From Leucobacter insecticola (GTDB lineage Bacteria; Actinomycetota; Actinomycetes; Actinomycetales; Microbacteriaceae), in assembly GCF_011382965.1 (NCBI RefSeq), contig NZ_CP049934.1, forward strand, positions 1,860,001-1,924,000: a stretch of DNA of 64,000 nucleotides. Reading direction: 5' to 3'. The first letter of the stretch is position 1. Every line of letters begins with the position of its first letter. The position numbers were made by a program, and so were the translations under genes. Below the pieces are notes generated by a model. It had not been told where the DNA came from and made no database searches. It saw only the letters and a program-made list of their open reading frames with translations. This document shows positions 8,873 to 18,173 of this stretch, piece after piece.

Positions 8873-9390
8873 TACTGGGCCCATCCTTTGAAGCTCTTGT
8901 GTGAGTAGGTGCTGCGACGCTCATCGTTCGCACCGTGCGGGGCGTGGATCGCCGCGGCGACCGCCTGGACCAGCCAGGTATTGACGGACACGCCCTGGCG
9001 AGCCGCAGCCTGATCGACCTGGGTCTTCAGGTGATCGGGGAGTCGCAGCGTGGTGCGCGAGGTTGCGGTGTCGTCGGAATCCGTGGGCGCCGGACTTGCG
9101 GTGCTTGTCGGGCTCGCGGTGTCTGCCGGTTCAGGATCCCCGGCCGTGTTTGGCAGGCTCACCACAAACTCCGGGTCGCTGCCGCGCAGCCGCACCTCGA
9201 CGGAGCCGGGGGAGAGGTCCAGCGTGATCTCGCTTGCGGCGTCACTGAGCGCTTCGAGAAGCGCGAGGCGGAGGCTGGATTCGAGCGGCAGCAAGAGGCG
9301 TTCGGCGAGTTGCTGAGCCTCTTCGCCACCCGCTTCGGCGGTGATCGCCAGCTGCTGCTGAATGCTGCGGAGGTACTGTTCGAGTTGCAT
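8872..9390 (-). CDS. Ribbon-helix-helix DNA-binding protein (HicB/Arc-like)
   Basis: A 172-residue protein. The C-terminal third holds a ribbon-helix-helix motif: a beta strand TSRTTLRLPDHLK followed by helices VDQAAARQGVSVNTWLVQAV. A Ser/Thr/Pro-rich linker (about residues 85-115) joins it to an N-terminal helical and strand region (QLEQYLRSIQQQL; EITLDLSPGSVEVRLRG). Database pipelines often label such proteins HicB antitoxins, but no HicA-like partner is present; the partner is the DUF4097 gene. ATG 9390 is chosen because the alternative start at 9420 lies inside the palindromic operator. It probably represses its own operon; this is inference from operator position. Confidence 0.72.
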   Translation of the reverse strand: MQLEQYLRSIQQQLAITAEAGGEEAQQLAERLLLPLESSLRLALLEALSDAASEITLDLSPGSVEVRLRGSDPEFVVSLPNTAGDPEPADTASPTSTASPAPTDSDDTATSRTTLRLPDHLKTQVDQAAARQGVSVNTWLVQAVAAAIHAPHGANDERRSTYSHKSFKGWAQ

Positions 9391-9452
9391 GACACCATTC
9401 TGACACCATGATGGTGTCATTGCAAGTCAAATTTGTGGTGAGGTGACACCAT
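9390..9452. promoter_or_regulatory. Operator cluster: TGACACCAT half-sites with a 19-bp palindrome
   Basis: A perfect palindrome TGACACCATGATGGTGTCA lies at 9401-9419 (two 9-base arms around one base). A further identical direct half-site TGACACCAT lies at 9390-9398, overlapping the start codon of the ribbon-helix-helix gene, and another at 9444-9452. Spaced short half-sites are the usual target of ribbon-helix-helix dimers, so this is most likely the autoregulatory operator. It sits between the divergent regulator and SDR genes and could affect both. Confidence 0.65.
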
Positions 9453-9519
9453 GCCCGCTGAGTTCCGGGTCGTCCACTACGCTTGAAGCATTGAATCTCA
9501 ACGCATAATAGGAGAACCT

Positions 9520-10287
9520 GTGACTCAGACACTTACCGCCGGAAGCCTCGCCGGAAAGCGTGCACTCGTTACCGGATCGTCCCGCGGCATCGGTGCGGAC
9601 ACCGTGCGCATCTTCGCCGAGGCCGGTGCGGACGTTGTGGTGAATTTCCGTAACAAGGCGCCCCGCGCGGAAAAGCTCGCGTCGCAGCTGCGGGAGCTGG
9701 GTGTGCGGGCGCTTGTGCAGGGCGCGGATCTCACTGATCCTGCGTCGCTCGGCGAAATGATGGCGGCCGTGCAGGCAGAGTTTGGTGGGCTCGACATTCT
9801 CGTGCTCAACGCCTCGGGTGGCATGGAGTCGGGTATGGGGGAGGACTACGCGCTCAAGCTCAATCGAGACGCGCAGCTCGCAGTGCTCGATGCGGCGCTC
9901 CCGCTGCTCGCTGCAGGATCCCGCGTGGTGTTCGTGACGAGTCACCAGGCGCACTTCATTCGCACGACGCCAACGATGCCCGAGTATGAGCCCGTCGCGC
10001 GGTCCAAGCGTGCCGGTGAAGACGCGCTGCGGGAGCGGATCCCCGAGCTCGCGGCTCGCGGAGTGGAGTTTGTTGTTGTCTCCGGTGACATGATCGAGGG
10101 CACGGTGACGGCCACGCTTCTGGAGCGTGCCAACCCCGGTGCGATCGAGCAGCGCAGGGAGTCGGCGGGCAAGCTCTACAACGTCGCTGAATTTGCTGCC
10201 GAGGTTGCGCGCGCCGCCGTGGAACCCGTGCCCGTGGACAACACGCGCCTGATTGGTGACACCTCGAGTTTTCATCCCGAGGCGTAG
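9520..10287 (+). CDS. SDR-family oxidoreductase with displaced catalytic tyrosine
   Basis: A 255-residue short-chain dehydrogenase/reductase. The NAD(P) site is TGSSRGIG (about 18-25) and the NAG-type strand motif is LNASGG. The usual YxxxK active site is altered: the segment reads YEPVARSK, so the Tyr is seven residues before the Lys, and Val occupies the normal Tyr position. The Ser position appears as VTSHQAH. The protein may be a divergent reductase or a non-catalytic NAD(P)-binding protein. GTG 9520 follows an AGGAGA Shine-Dalgarno sequence at about 9510-9515. The substrate is unknown. Confidence 0.82.
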   Translation: MTQTLTAGSLAGKRALVTGSSRGIGADTVRIFAEAGADVVVNFRNKAPRAEKLASQLRELGVRALVQGADLTDPASLGEMMAAVQAEFGGLDILVLNASGGMESGMGEDYALKLNRDAQLAVLDAALPLLAAGSRVVFVTSHQAHFIRTTPTMPEYEPVARSKRAGEDALRERIPELAARGVEFVVVSGDMIEGTVTATLLERANPGAIEQRRESAGKLYNVAEFAAEVARAAVEPVPVDNTRLIGDTSSFHPEA

Positions 10288-10380
10288 CTCGGCTTCGGCG
10301 GATCACCCAGCGTCCCGCATGATATTCGGATGAAGTGCGAGAACTGCAAAACAATCGGCAGAATGTGCGTTTGCTGATTG

Positions 10381-10408
10381 TTTCGACCGAATAAATGAGT
10401 GGTAGGGT
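10381..10408 (+). promoter_or_regulatory. Possible gltB promoter
   Basis: TTTCGA (10381-10386) and TAGGGT (10403-10408) are spaced by 16 bases, about 50 bases upstream of the gltB ATG. TAGGGT-like -10 boxes are common in actinobacteria; the -35 is weak. The rest of 10288-10456 shows no other structure to me. Confidence 0.3.
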
Positions 10409-10456
10409 CGAAGCTCCGCAGGGGGCACCGACGTCCCGTTGAGTGAAGGGGCGTCG

Positions 10457-13400
10457 ATGAGCGAGCCACAACCGAGCCGAAACCGCCATACCGCCTTTCC
10501 GCCTGCCGTTGGCCTCTACGATCCTGCCAGCGAAAAAGACGCGTGTGGCCTCGCCTCGGTGGTGGCGCTCACGGGAACCGCATCTCACGAGATCATCACG
10601 CTTGCTCTCGAAGCGCTCGAAAACCTTGAGCATCGCGGGGCAGTGGGATCCGACGCGGGAACCGGGGACGGGGCCGGGATCCTCTGCGACATCCCTGATG
10701 CATTCCTCCGTGCTGTGCTTGCGCAGGACTTCCCTGAGCTTCGGCTTCCCGCTCCGGGCGGCTATGCGACCGGGCTCGTATTTTTACCGCAAGCCTCAAC
10801 CGAGCGGAAAGCCACCCGGTATCGGATCGCCGCGATCGCCGCCGAAGAAGGGCTCGAGGTGATGGTGTGGCGTCCGGTCGCGGTGCGGCCAGAGGTGCTC
10901 GGTGACAGCGCGCGCGCCGCCGGTCCCGTGATTGAACAGGCGGTGTTTGTGCCGCGCAGCGGTGACGTCGTCGATGCCGGGCAATTGAACACGGCGCAGC
11001 TTGAGCGGCGCGCCTACCGCACCAGAAAGCGGATCCAGCACGAGACCGGTTGTTACCTGCCATCGTTGTCCGCGCGGACGATCGTCTACAAGGGCATGGT
11101 CACAACACTGCAGCTGCCCGGGTTCTACACCGAGCTCTCGGACGAACGATTCACCTCGCGCTTCGCGATCGTACACTCTCGCTACTCCACCAACACCTTC
11201 CCCTCGTGGCACCTTGCGCAGCCGCTCAGAATGGTCGCCCACAATGGCGAAATCAATACCGTTCGCGGCAACCGCAACTGGATGCGTGCCCGCGAGGCAC
11301 AGCTCGAATCCGAGCTCCTCGGAGATCTCCGTCCGCTGCAGCCCATCTGTTCCGAGGGCGGCAGCGATTCGGCGAGCTTCGATGAGGTGCTCGAACTCCT
11401 CGTCATGGCGGGCCGTTCACTGCCGCACGCGCTCGCCATGATGGTTCCCGAAGCCTGGGAATCAGAGACCGGTCTGCACCCGGACCTGGTCGACTTCCTC
11501 GAGTACCACTCCCTCATCATGGAGCCGTGGGACGGTCCCGCAGCGATGATCGCGACTGACGGCACGGAGCTGGTCGCGCTGCTCGACCGCAACGGGCTCC
11601 GCCCCGGGCGATACCTCGTGACCTCCGACGGCCTGCTGGTGATCGCGAGCGAGACCGGCGTCCTCGATGTCGCGCCCGAGCGCGTCATCCGGCGCGGGCG
11701 TCTGCAGCCGGGCCGAATGCTCGCGGTCAACCTCCAAACGGGGGAGATGCGCGATGACGACACCGTAAAGGCGGAGCTGTCGCACCTCGCGCCGTGGGGC
11801 GAGTGGCTCGACGAGGGCAGGATCCGGCTCACCGATCTGCCCGAACGCGAGCACCTGGTGCATCCGCCAGCCTCGACGAGTCGTCGGCAGCGCACCTTTG
11901 GGTACACCGAAGAGGAGCTCCGGCTGCTCATCACGCCGATGGCGCGCGACGGCATCGAGCCGCTGGCGGCGATGGGAACGGACACGCCCATCGCCGTGCT
12001 TTCCGAGCGCCCGCGCCTGGTGTTTGACTACTTTGTGCAGCAGTTTGCGCAGGTCACGAATCCGCCGCTTGACGCGCTCCGCGAAGAGCTGGTGACGAGC
12101 CTGCTGACGGGAATCGGGCCGCAGGCGAACCTGCTGACCGCTTCCGCCGACCATGCGCGGCAGGTGATCCTCGACTTCCCCGTGATCAATAACGATGCGC
12201 TCGCGCGGATCCAACATTTCGGCGAGGACCCGGAGCGCGAGCGCGCGGTCACGATCCGCGGGCTTTACCCGGTCGATTTCGAGGCAAAGGGGCTTGCTGA
12301 TCGACTCGAAGCGATGTGCTGGGAGGCGAGCGCCGCGATCGAGGCGGGCGCCGAGTTTGTGATCCTTTCGGATCGCGACTCCAATAAGGATCTTGCCCCC
12401 GTGCCATCCCTGCTTGCGGTGTCGGCGGTGCACCACCATCTGATTCGCGAGGGGCAACGCATGCGCGTCGCACTGATCGCGGAGGCTGGCGACGTCCGCG
12501 AGGTGCACCATGTTGCCGCGCTCATCGGCTATGGTGCGGCCGCGGTGAACCCGTACCTTGCGATGGAGACGGCGGAGCTTTTGGTGCGCGACGGCTCGAT
12601 CGCGGGGGTGACCGCGGAGGAGGCGGTGGCGAAACTGATCCGGGCGCTGGGCAAGGGCATGCTCAAAGTCATGAGCAAGATGGGGATCTCGACCGTCGCG
12701 TCCTACTGCGGCGCGCAGACTTTCGAAGCGATTGGGCTCGCCCCGAGGTCGTCGAACGATACTTCACGGGAACAACCTCCCGTCTCGGCGGTGTGGGGCT
12801 CGACGTCATCGCCGCAGAGGTCGCCGCCCGCCACCGCGCCGCCTACCCGGATGATCCCGCGATGCTGGCCCATAAGCGGCTCGAAACCGGCGGCGAGTAC
12901 CGCTGGCGCCGGGGGGAAGAACCCCACCTCTTCGATCCCGAGACGATCTTCAAGCTGCAGCACGCCACCCGCACGGCGCGTCGCGAGATCTTCACGGAGT
13001 ACACCTCCCGCGTCAACGAGCAGCAAGAACGTTTGATGACGCTGCGCGGGCTGATGAAGTTTGCGCCGCAGCGCCCGCCCGTGCCCCTCGCAGAGGTGGA
13101 ACCGGTCGAGGCGATTGTGAAGCGTTTCGCCACGGGTGCCATGAGCTACGGCTCGATCTCGCTCGAGGCGCACCAGACGCTCGCGATCGCGATGAACCGG
13201 CTCGGTGGCAAATCAAACACCGGAGAGGGCGGCGAGGCCGAGGATCGCCTGCTCGATCCCGAGCGTCGCAGCGCGATCAAGCAGGTCGCCTCGGGGCGGT
13301 TCGGGGTCACGAGCATGTATCTGACACACGCCGACGAGATCCAGATCAAGCTCGCCCAGGGAGCAAAGCCGGGCGAGGGCGGGCAACTGCCGCCGGCGAA

Positions 13401-15087
13401 GATGTATCCGTGGATCGCCCGGACCCGGCACGCAACTCCGGGCGTCGGCCTGATCTCGCCGCCGCCGCACCACGACATTTATTCCATCGAGGATCTGAAG
13501 CAGCTCATCTTCGATCTGAAACGTGCGAACCCCTCGGCGCGTATCAGCACGAAGCTGGTCGCGCAGAGCGGCATCGGCCCGGTTGCCGCGGGCGTGGCGA
13601 AGGCGCTCTCCGATGTCATCCTGGTTTCCGGACACGATGGCGGCACCGGAGCGAGCCCCATGAACTCGCTGAAGCATGCCGGTTCACCGTGGGAGCTTGG
13701 TCTCGCCGAAGCGCAGCAGACGCTCATGCTGAACGGCCTTCGGGAGCGGGTGGTGCTGCAGGTTGACGGCCAGCTCAAGACCGGCCGAGACGTGGTTGTT
13801 GCGGCACTCTTGGGTGCCGAAGAATTTGGCTTTGCGACAGCGCCGCTTGTGGTCTCAGGCTGCATCATGATGCGGGTGTGTCACCTCGACACCTGCCCGG
13901 TCGGGGTCGCCACGCAGAACCCCGAGCTGCGCGAACGCTACACCGGCCAGGCCGAGCACGTTATCAACTTCTTCCGGTTTATCGCGGAAGAGGTCCGCGA
14001 ACTGCTTGCAGAACTCGGATATCGCTCCATCGCCGAAGCCGTCGGAGACACCGCTGCGCTCGACATCGATGAGGCGCTGCGGCACTGGAAGGCCGAGGGC
14101 CTCGACCTGACGCCGATCCTGAGCGGCCCGGCCTTTGCGGCGGACGAGCCACGCGCGCACGGTCGCGATCAGGATCACGAGCTTGCCAGCCACTTCGACC
14201 GGCAGCTGATTGCGATGGCCGCCGATGCCCTGGAGCGCCGCGACCCGGTGCTCATTGACCTGCCGATCCGGAACATCGACCGCGCCGTCGGCACGATGCT
14301 CGGCCACGAGATCACAAAGCGGTGTGGCGCGGACGGGCTCGCGCCGGGCACGATCGATCTGACCCTCACCGGCTCGGCCGGGCAGTCGCTCGGTGCGTTC
14401 ATCCCCGCCGGCCTGACGCTGCGGCTCGTCGGCGATGCCAACGACTACGTCGGCAAGGGCCTGTCCGGTGGGGAAATTGTGGTCCGTCCGGATCCGCGGG
14501 CCGGCCACGAAGCTGCGGGCAACGTGATTGCCGGCAACGTCATCGGCTACGGCGCAACGAGCGGCGCGCTATGGATCGCTGGCGTCGTGGGCGAACGCTT
14601 CCTGGTGCGCGGTTCCGGAGCGATCGCGGTTGTCGAGGGGACCGGCGATCACGCGCTGGAATACTTCACCGGCGGCTTTGCGCTGATTCTCGGACCGACC
14701 GGGCGGAATATCGGCGCGGGCATGTCGGGCGGTGAGGCGGTACTTCTGGATCTTGATCCCGCGAACGTGAATGCTGCCGAGCTGGGCTCCGGTGCGCTGC
14801 TGATGCAGTCGCTCGCGGGCGGGATGAACGCGGTCGAGCAGTGTGCGCTCCGCGAGCGGGTCACCGCACTGCTGCATCGGCATCACGAGCAGACGGGATC
14901 CGTGCTCGCTGCGGAACTGCTCGCGCAGATCAGCACCGACCCGGAGGCCGTGTTCGCGCGATTGACGCGGCTGATCCCGCGGGACTACGCGCGCGTGCTC
15001 GACATTCGCGTGCGCGCCAACGAGCGCGGTGCCGACCCCGACGGCACGCAGGTGTGGAACGAGATCTTGGAGGCGACTCATGGCTGA
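10457..15087 (+). CDS. gltB: Glutamate synthase large subunit (GOGAT), one apparent frameshift
   Basis: About 1543 residues once one base is restored. It converts glutamine plus 2-oxoglutarate to two glutamates with GltD. The class II amidotransferase nucleophile Cys is in [10 protein letters not shown]. The FMN/synthase domain carries [21 protein letters not shown] and [10 protein letters not shown]. The Fe-S cysteine segment is [20 protein letters not shown], and the C-terminal GXGXG-type beta-helix carries [10 protein letters not shown] and [14 protein letters not shown]. The frame breaks at the C run 12741-12744: GLAP should continue EVVERYF; adding one C restores it. ATG 10457 is preceded by GAAGGGG; a TTG at 10439 is a weaker alternative. 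Confidence 0.93.
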
Positions 15088-16555
15088 TCCGCGCGGATTT
15101 CTAAAGGTGCGTGAGCGCGAGCTCGCACCGAAGCGCCCGGTCGCGCTGCGTCTGCTCGACTGGCGCGAGGTCGTCGACCCGGCGGACCCGAGCCTCGTCG
15201 CACGTCAGGCCTCCCGCTGCATGGACTGCGGGGTCGCCTTCTGTCATCAGGGGTGCCCGCTCGGCAACCTCATTCCCGAGTGGAACGATCTCGTATATCG
15301 GGACCGCGGACGCGACGCCATCGAGCGGTTGCACGAGACCAACAACTTCCCGGAGTTCACCGGGCGTGCGTGCCCCGCTCCGTGCGAGTCCGCCTGTGTG
15401 CTCGGGATCAATCAGCCCGCCGTCACGATCAAGCAGATCGAGAACAGCATCATCGATCAGGCGTTCGCCAACGGTTGGGTGCAGCCACAGCCGCCGTCCC
15501 GCCTCACCGGCAAGACGGTCGCGGTCGTCGGATCCGGCCCCGCGGGACTGGCTGCGGCACAGCAGCTAACACGTGCGGGCCACACCGTCGCGGTCTACGA
15601 GCGCGATGAAGAGCCGGGCGGGCTGCTGCGCTTCGGGATCCCAGATTTTAAGCTCGAGAAGGAGCTGGTGGCGCGTCGCATCGAGCAGTTGCGGGCCGAA
15701 GGTACCCGGTTCCGCTGCGGTATCGAGATTGGCCGCGATATGAGCTGGGGTGAGCTGCGCCGCCGCTTCGACGCCGTCGTCATCGCGACCGGGTCGACGG
15801 TGCCGCGGGAGCTTTCACTCCCGGGCCGTGATCTCGCCGGGATCGTGCCGGCCATGGACTATCTCGTGACCGCAAATCGCGCGCGTTCGGGCACCGCGGA
15901 AGCGAGCACGCTTGACGCCGCCGGGAAGCACATCATCGTGATCGGCGGCGGCGACACCGGGGCTGACTGCGTTGGCACCGCGAATCGGCAGGGCGCGAGA
16001 TCGGTCACGAACCTCGCCATCGGTAGACAACCGGGGGAGGCGCGGGGCGAGCACCAGCCTTGGCCGGTGCACCCCACGCTGTTTGAAGTCACCAGTTCAC
16101 ACGAGGAGGGCGGTGAGCGCCAGTATCTCGCTTCCACCGTCGAGTTTGTCTCGGGGGCCACCGGTGGGGACGATCCCGAGCCTCGCGGGGCCGTGCGTGC
16201 GCTGCGGGTCGCGGAGACGGGTTTCACCGAACACGGACGGGCGCCCATCCCCGGCACCGAACGACTACTCAACGCGGATCTGGTGCTCATTGCGATGGGG
16301 TTCACCGGACCGGAACCCATCGAGGATCCGGCCTGCGCGCTGCAGCTGACCGAGCGGGGAACGTTTGCGCGCGAGCCCAACTATTCGACCGCACTGCCCG
16401 GTGTCTTTGTGGCGGGCGACGCCGGCCGCGGCCAGTCGTTGATCGTGTGGGCGATTGCCGAGGGCAGGGCCGCCGCCGCCTCCGTTGACGCCTACCTCAT
16501 GGGCGACACCGTCCTCCCCGCCCCGATCACCGCCAACGACCGAGCGTTCGCGTAG
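15080..16555 (+). CDS. gltD: Glutamate synthase small subunit
   Basis: A 491-residue flavoprotein that oxidises NADPH and passes electrons to GltB. N-terminal cysteine clusters for Fe-S centres are visible: [17 protein letters not shown] and [17 protein letters not shown]. The FAD-binding loop is [13 protein letters not shown] (about residue 150), the NADPH-binding loop is [13 protein letters not shown], and the C-terminal FAD motif reads [21 protein letters not shown] 15080 overlaps the end of gltB by 8 bases, so the subunits are translationally coupled. The frame is intact. Confidence 0.95.
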   Translation: MADPRGFLKVRERELAPKRPVALRLLDWREVVDPADPSLVARQASRCMDCGVAFCHQGCPLGNLIPEWNDLVYRDRGRDAIERLHETNNFPEFTGRACPAPCESACVLGINQPAVTIKQIENSIIDQAFANGWVQPQPPSRLTGKTVAVVGSGPAGLAAAQQLTRAGHTVAVYERDEEPGGLLRFGIPDFKLEKELVARRIEQLRAEGTRFRCGIEIGRDMSWGELRRRFDAVVIATGSTVPRELSLPGRDLAGIVPAMDYLVTANRARSGTAEASTLDAAGKHIIVIGGGDTGADCVGTANRQGARSVTNLAIGRQPGEARGEHQPWPVHPTLFEVTSSHEEGGERQYLASTVEFVSGATGGDDPEPRGAVRALRVAETGFTEHGRAPIPGTERLLNADLVLIAMGFTGPEPIEDPACALQLTERGTFAREPNYSTALPGVFVAGDAGRGQSLIVWAIAEGRAAAASVDAYLMGDTVLPAPITANDRAFA

Positions 16556-16589
16556 CTGAGCCGGCCTGAACGAGCCTCGCCGTGTGTGC

Positions 16590-16608
16590 CAAATTGGCGT
16601 ACAATTTG
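16590..16608 (+). promoter_or_regulatory. Palindromic operator over the tacA-like -10 box
   Basis: CAAATTG (16590-16596) and CAATTTG (16602-16608) form a 7-bp inverted repeat around GCGTA. The -10 hexamer TACAAT (16600-16605) lies inside it and ends 7 bases before the ATG at 16613, so the transcript is probably leaderless. A regulator bound here would block the promoter, as expected for toxin-antitoxin autoregulation. Confidence 0.6.
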
Positions 16609-16612
16609 AGTT

Positions 16613-16909
16613 ATGTCCCAGGCTCATGAAACCGTTCAGCGCAAGCTGGCGCGTCTTGCTGTGCGATTGACTCCGGATCAAGACGCGCTCATTCGTGACG
16701 CCGCAGCAACCTCGGGGCAATCGATCTCGGAGTTTGTCACCACCGCTGCGCTCACGCGCGCCGAAGACACTCTCGTCGATCGTCGGCTTTTCCGGCTTGA
16801 TGATCAGGCCTGGGCTGAGTTTTCCGCGATCCTTGACCGCCCGGCCCAGCGCCTCCCGGAACTAGCAGCGTTACTCAACGATCCCGCCCCTTGGGACGAG
16901 GCAGTGTGA
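16613..16909 (+). CDS. DUF1778 (TacA-type) antitoxin
   Basis: A 98-residue protein with an N-terminal ribbon-helix-helix region: strand KLARLAVRLTPDQDALI and helix SGQSISEFVTTAALTRAED. The C-terminal half (FRLDDQAWAEFSAILDRP) is the toxin-wrapping region typical of DUF1778 antitoxins. It should neutralise the GNAT toxin encoded immediately downstream and repress the shared promoter. The stop overlaps the toxin GTG start (GTGA), which makes the pair a tightly coupled operon. No frame damage. Confidence 0.88.
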   Translation: MSQAHETVQRKLARLAVRLTPDQDALIRDAAATSGQSISEFVTTAALTRAEDTLVDRRLFRLDDQAWAEFSAILDRPAQRLPELAALLNDPAPWDEAV

Positions 16910-17412
16910 GTTTGGAGCGCCCTCGCCCGATTGAAGCCGGCGATGACGTGGCCCATTTTGAGTCGGGGGAGCCAGCGCTGGATCGCTATCTTGTTACGCG
17001 CGCGCTGCCCAATCATGTCGCTGGTTTTGCGCGATGCTATGTCAGCGTTGACAGCGAGACAGGGAGCGTTGCGGGTTTCTATACACTTTCGGCGGTTGCA
17101 ATTGAGCATGCAGAGTTGCCCGGACGTGCTCGGCGCAACGCACCCAATCCGGTGCCCGCGGTGCTGCTCGGCAGACTCGCAGTAGACCGCGCCGCACAGG
17201 GAGCTGGGCTCGGCAGGCTTCTCGTGAGAGACGCATTGCTCTCTACGCTTTCTGCGGCGGATCGTATTGGGGTACGCCTGCTACTTGTTCACGCGCTACA
17301 CGGAAAAGCAGCTTCTTTCTACTCAAACTTCGGCTTTCGGCCTTCTCCCACGGATCCCCTGCACCTGTATGTCCTTTTGGGAGATGTGCGTGCATCCCTT
17401 GCCAAGGGTTGA
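16906..17412 (+). CDS. GNAT-fold acetyltransferase toxin (TacT-type)
   Basis: A 168-residue GCN5-related N-acetyltransferase. The acetyl-CoA-binding motif A is LAVDRAAQGAGLGRLLVRDA (about 95-115). The N-terminal segment FESGEPALDRYL and the late aromatic residues in ASFYSNFGFRPSPTDP match the TacT/AtaT group, which acetylates the amino group of charged tRNAs and stops translation (family knowledge). The target aminoacyl-tRNA cannot be inferred. GTG 16906 overlaps the antitoxin stop as GTGA. The pair sits alone between gltD and an unrelated gene, as is usual for a small acquired module. Confidence 0.87.
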   Translation: MSLERPRPIEAGDDVAHFESGEPALDRYLVTRALPNHVAGFARCYVSVDSETGSVAGFYTLSAVAIEHAELPGRARRNAPNPVPAVLLGRLAVDRAAQGAGLGRLLVRDALLSTLSAADRIGVRLLLVHALHGKAASFYSNFGFRPSPTDPLHLYVLLGDVRASLAKG

Positions 17413-17493
17413 GCCGACGGGAATAACCCAGGCCGCGGCCTCGTTGCTGACAGCGGAGCCGTCACACGGACGGCACCAGATAAAGGGAGACAC

Positions 17494-18138
17494 ATGACCA
17501 CTGTGAGTATCATCGGGGGAACCGGCTACGCAGGATCACACATCGCCGCTGCCGCTGCGGAACGCGGGTTCACGGTGCGCAGCTTCAGCCGCCAGGCCGC
17601 GAAGCAGCAGCTTCCCGGGGTGACATACGACACGGCCTCGATTGCCGAGGCGGCAGACCGGGCGCGGATCTTGGACGGCGCCGACGTGGTCGTCGTTGCG
17701 ATTGCCCCGCGCGGTGACATGGCGGGCCGCGTGCGGCCGCTGATCGCGGAGCTCGCGGGCGAGGCAGCCACGGCGGGAGTGCGGCTCGGCGTGATCGGCG
17801 GCGCCGGCTCGCTGCAACAGTTTGAGGGCGGGCCGCTCGTGCGCGAGGGTGCCGATTTCCCGGCGGCGATCCAGGACGAGGCGCGGGAGATGGGCGAGGT
17901 CCTTGAGGATCTGCGCGCAAGCGATGCGTCCCTCGACTGGTTCTTCGTCAGCCCGGCTGGCGGTTTCGGGCCGTGGGCGGCGGGGGAGGCCACTGGCAGC
18001 TACCGTGTCGGCGGCGACGTGCTGCTCGTCGACGCGAAGGGCGAATCGCAGATCGGTGGCGCCGACTTCGGGCTCGCAATCGCCGATGAACTCGAGAAGC
18101 CGCAGCACCGTCGCACTCGCTTCACCGTCGCGTACTGA
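17494..18138 (+). CDS. NAD(P)H-binding (NmrA/SDR-like) protein
   Basis: A 214-residue protein with an N-terminal Rossmann signature IIGGTGYAGSHIAAAA and a later IGGAGSLQ segment, typical of atypical SDR proteins of the NAD(P)H-binding (PF13460-like) group. The substrate is unknown. ATG 17494 is preceded by AAAGGGAGA about 6 bases upstream. It is likely monocistronic; the next gene has its own -10 box. The 80-base gap before it shows no obvious terminator. Confidence 0.8.
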   Translation: MTTVSIIGGTGYAGSHIAAAAAERGFTVRSFSRQAAKQQLPGVTYDTASIAEAADRARILDGADVVVVAIAPRGDMAGRVRPLIAELAGEAATAGVRLGVIGGAGSLQQFEGGPLVREGADFPAAIQDEAREMGEVLEDLRASDASLDWFFVSPAGGFGPWAAGEATGSYRVGGDVLLVDAKGESQIGGADFGLAIADELEKPQHRRTRFTVAY

Positions 18139-18161
18139 CCACCAAGTTGGGGCTGAAGCCA

Positions 18162-18167
18162 TACGCT
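18162..18167 (+). promoter_or_regulatory. -10 element TACGCT, leaderless arrangement
   Basis: TACGCT ends 6 bases before the GTG at 18174, fitting the leaderless pattern seen elsewhere in the window. No -35 box is evident. Confidence 0.35.
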
Positions 18168-18173
18168 AGTGGG

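Noticed and set aside
8872..9420. Calling the ribbon-helix-helix gene a HicB antitoxin of a HicAB system
   Set aside because: No HicA-like double-stranded RNA-binding toxin is adjacent, and the partner gene encodes a DUF4097 protein.
12741..12750. gltB frameshift as a programmed frameshift or true pseudogene
   Set aside because: There is no slippery heptamer or downstream pseudoknot that I can see, and the same G/C-run loss recurs in thirteen other genes, so error is the simpler explanation.
18147..18173. TTG start at 18147 for the methyltransferase
   Set aside because: The GTG at 18174 has a -10 box at leaderless spacing, and the extra nine codons would include the promoter.
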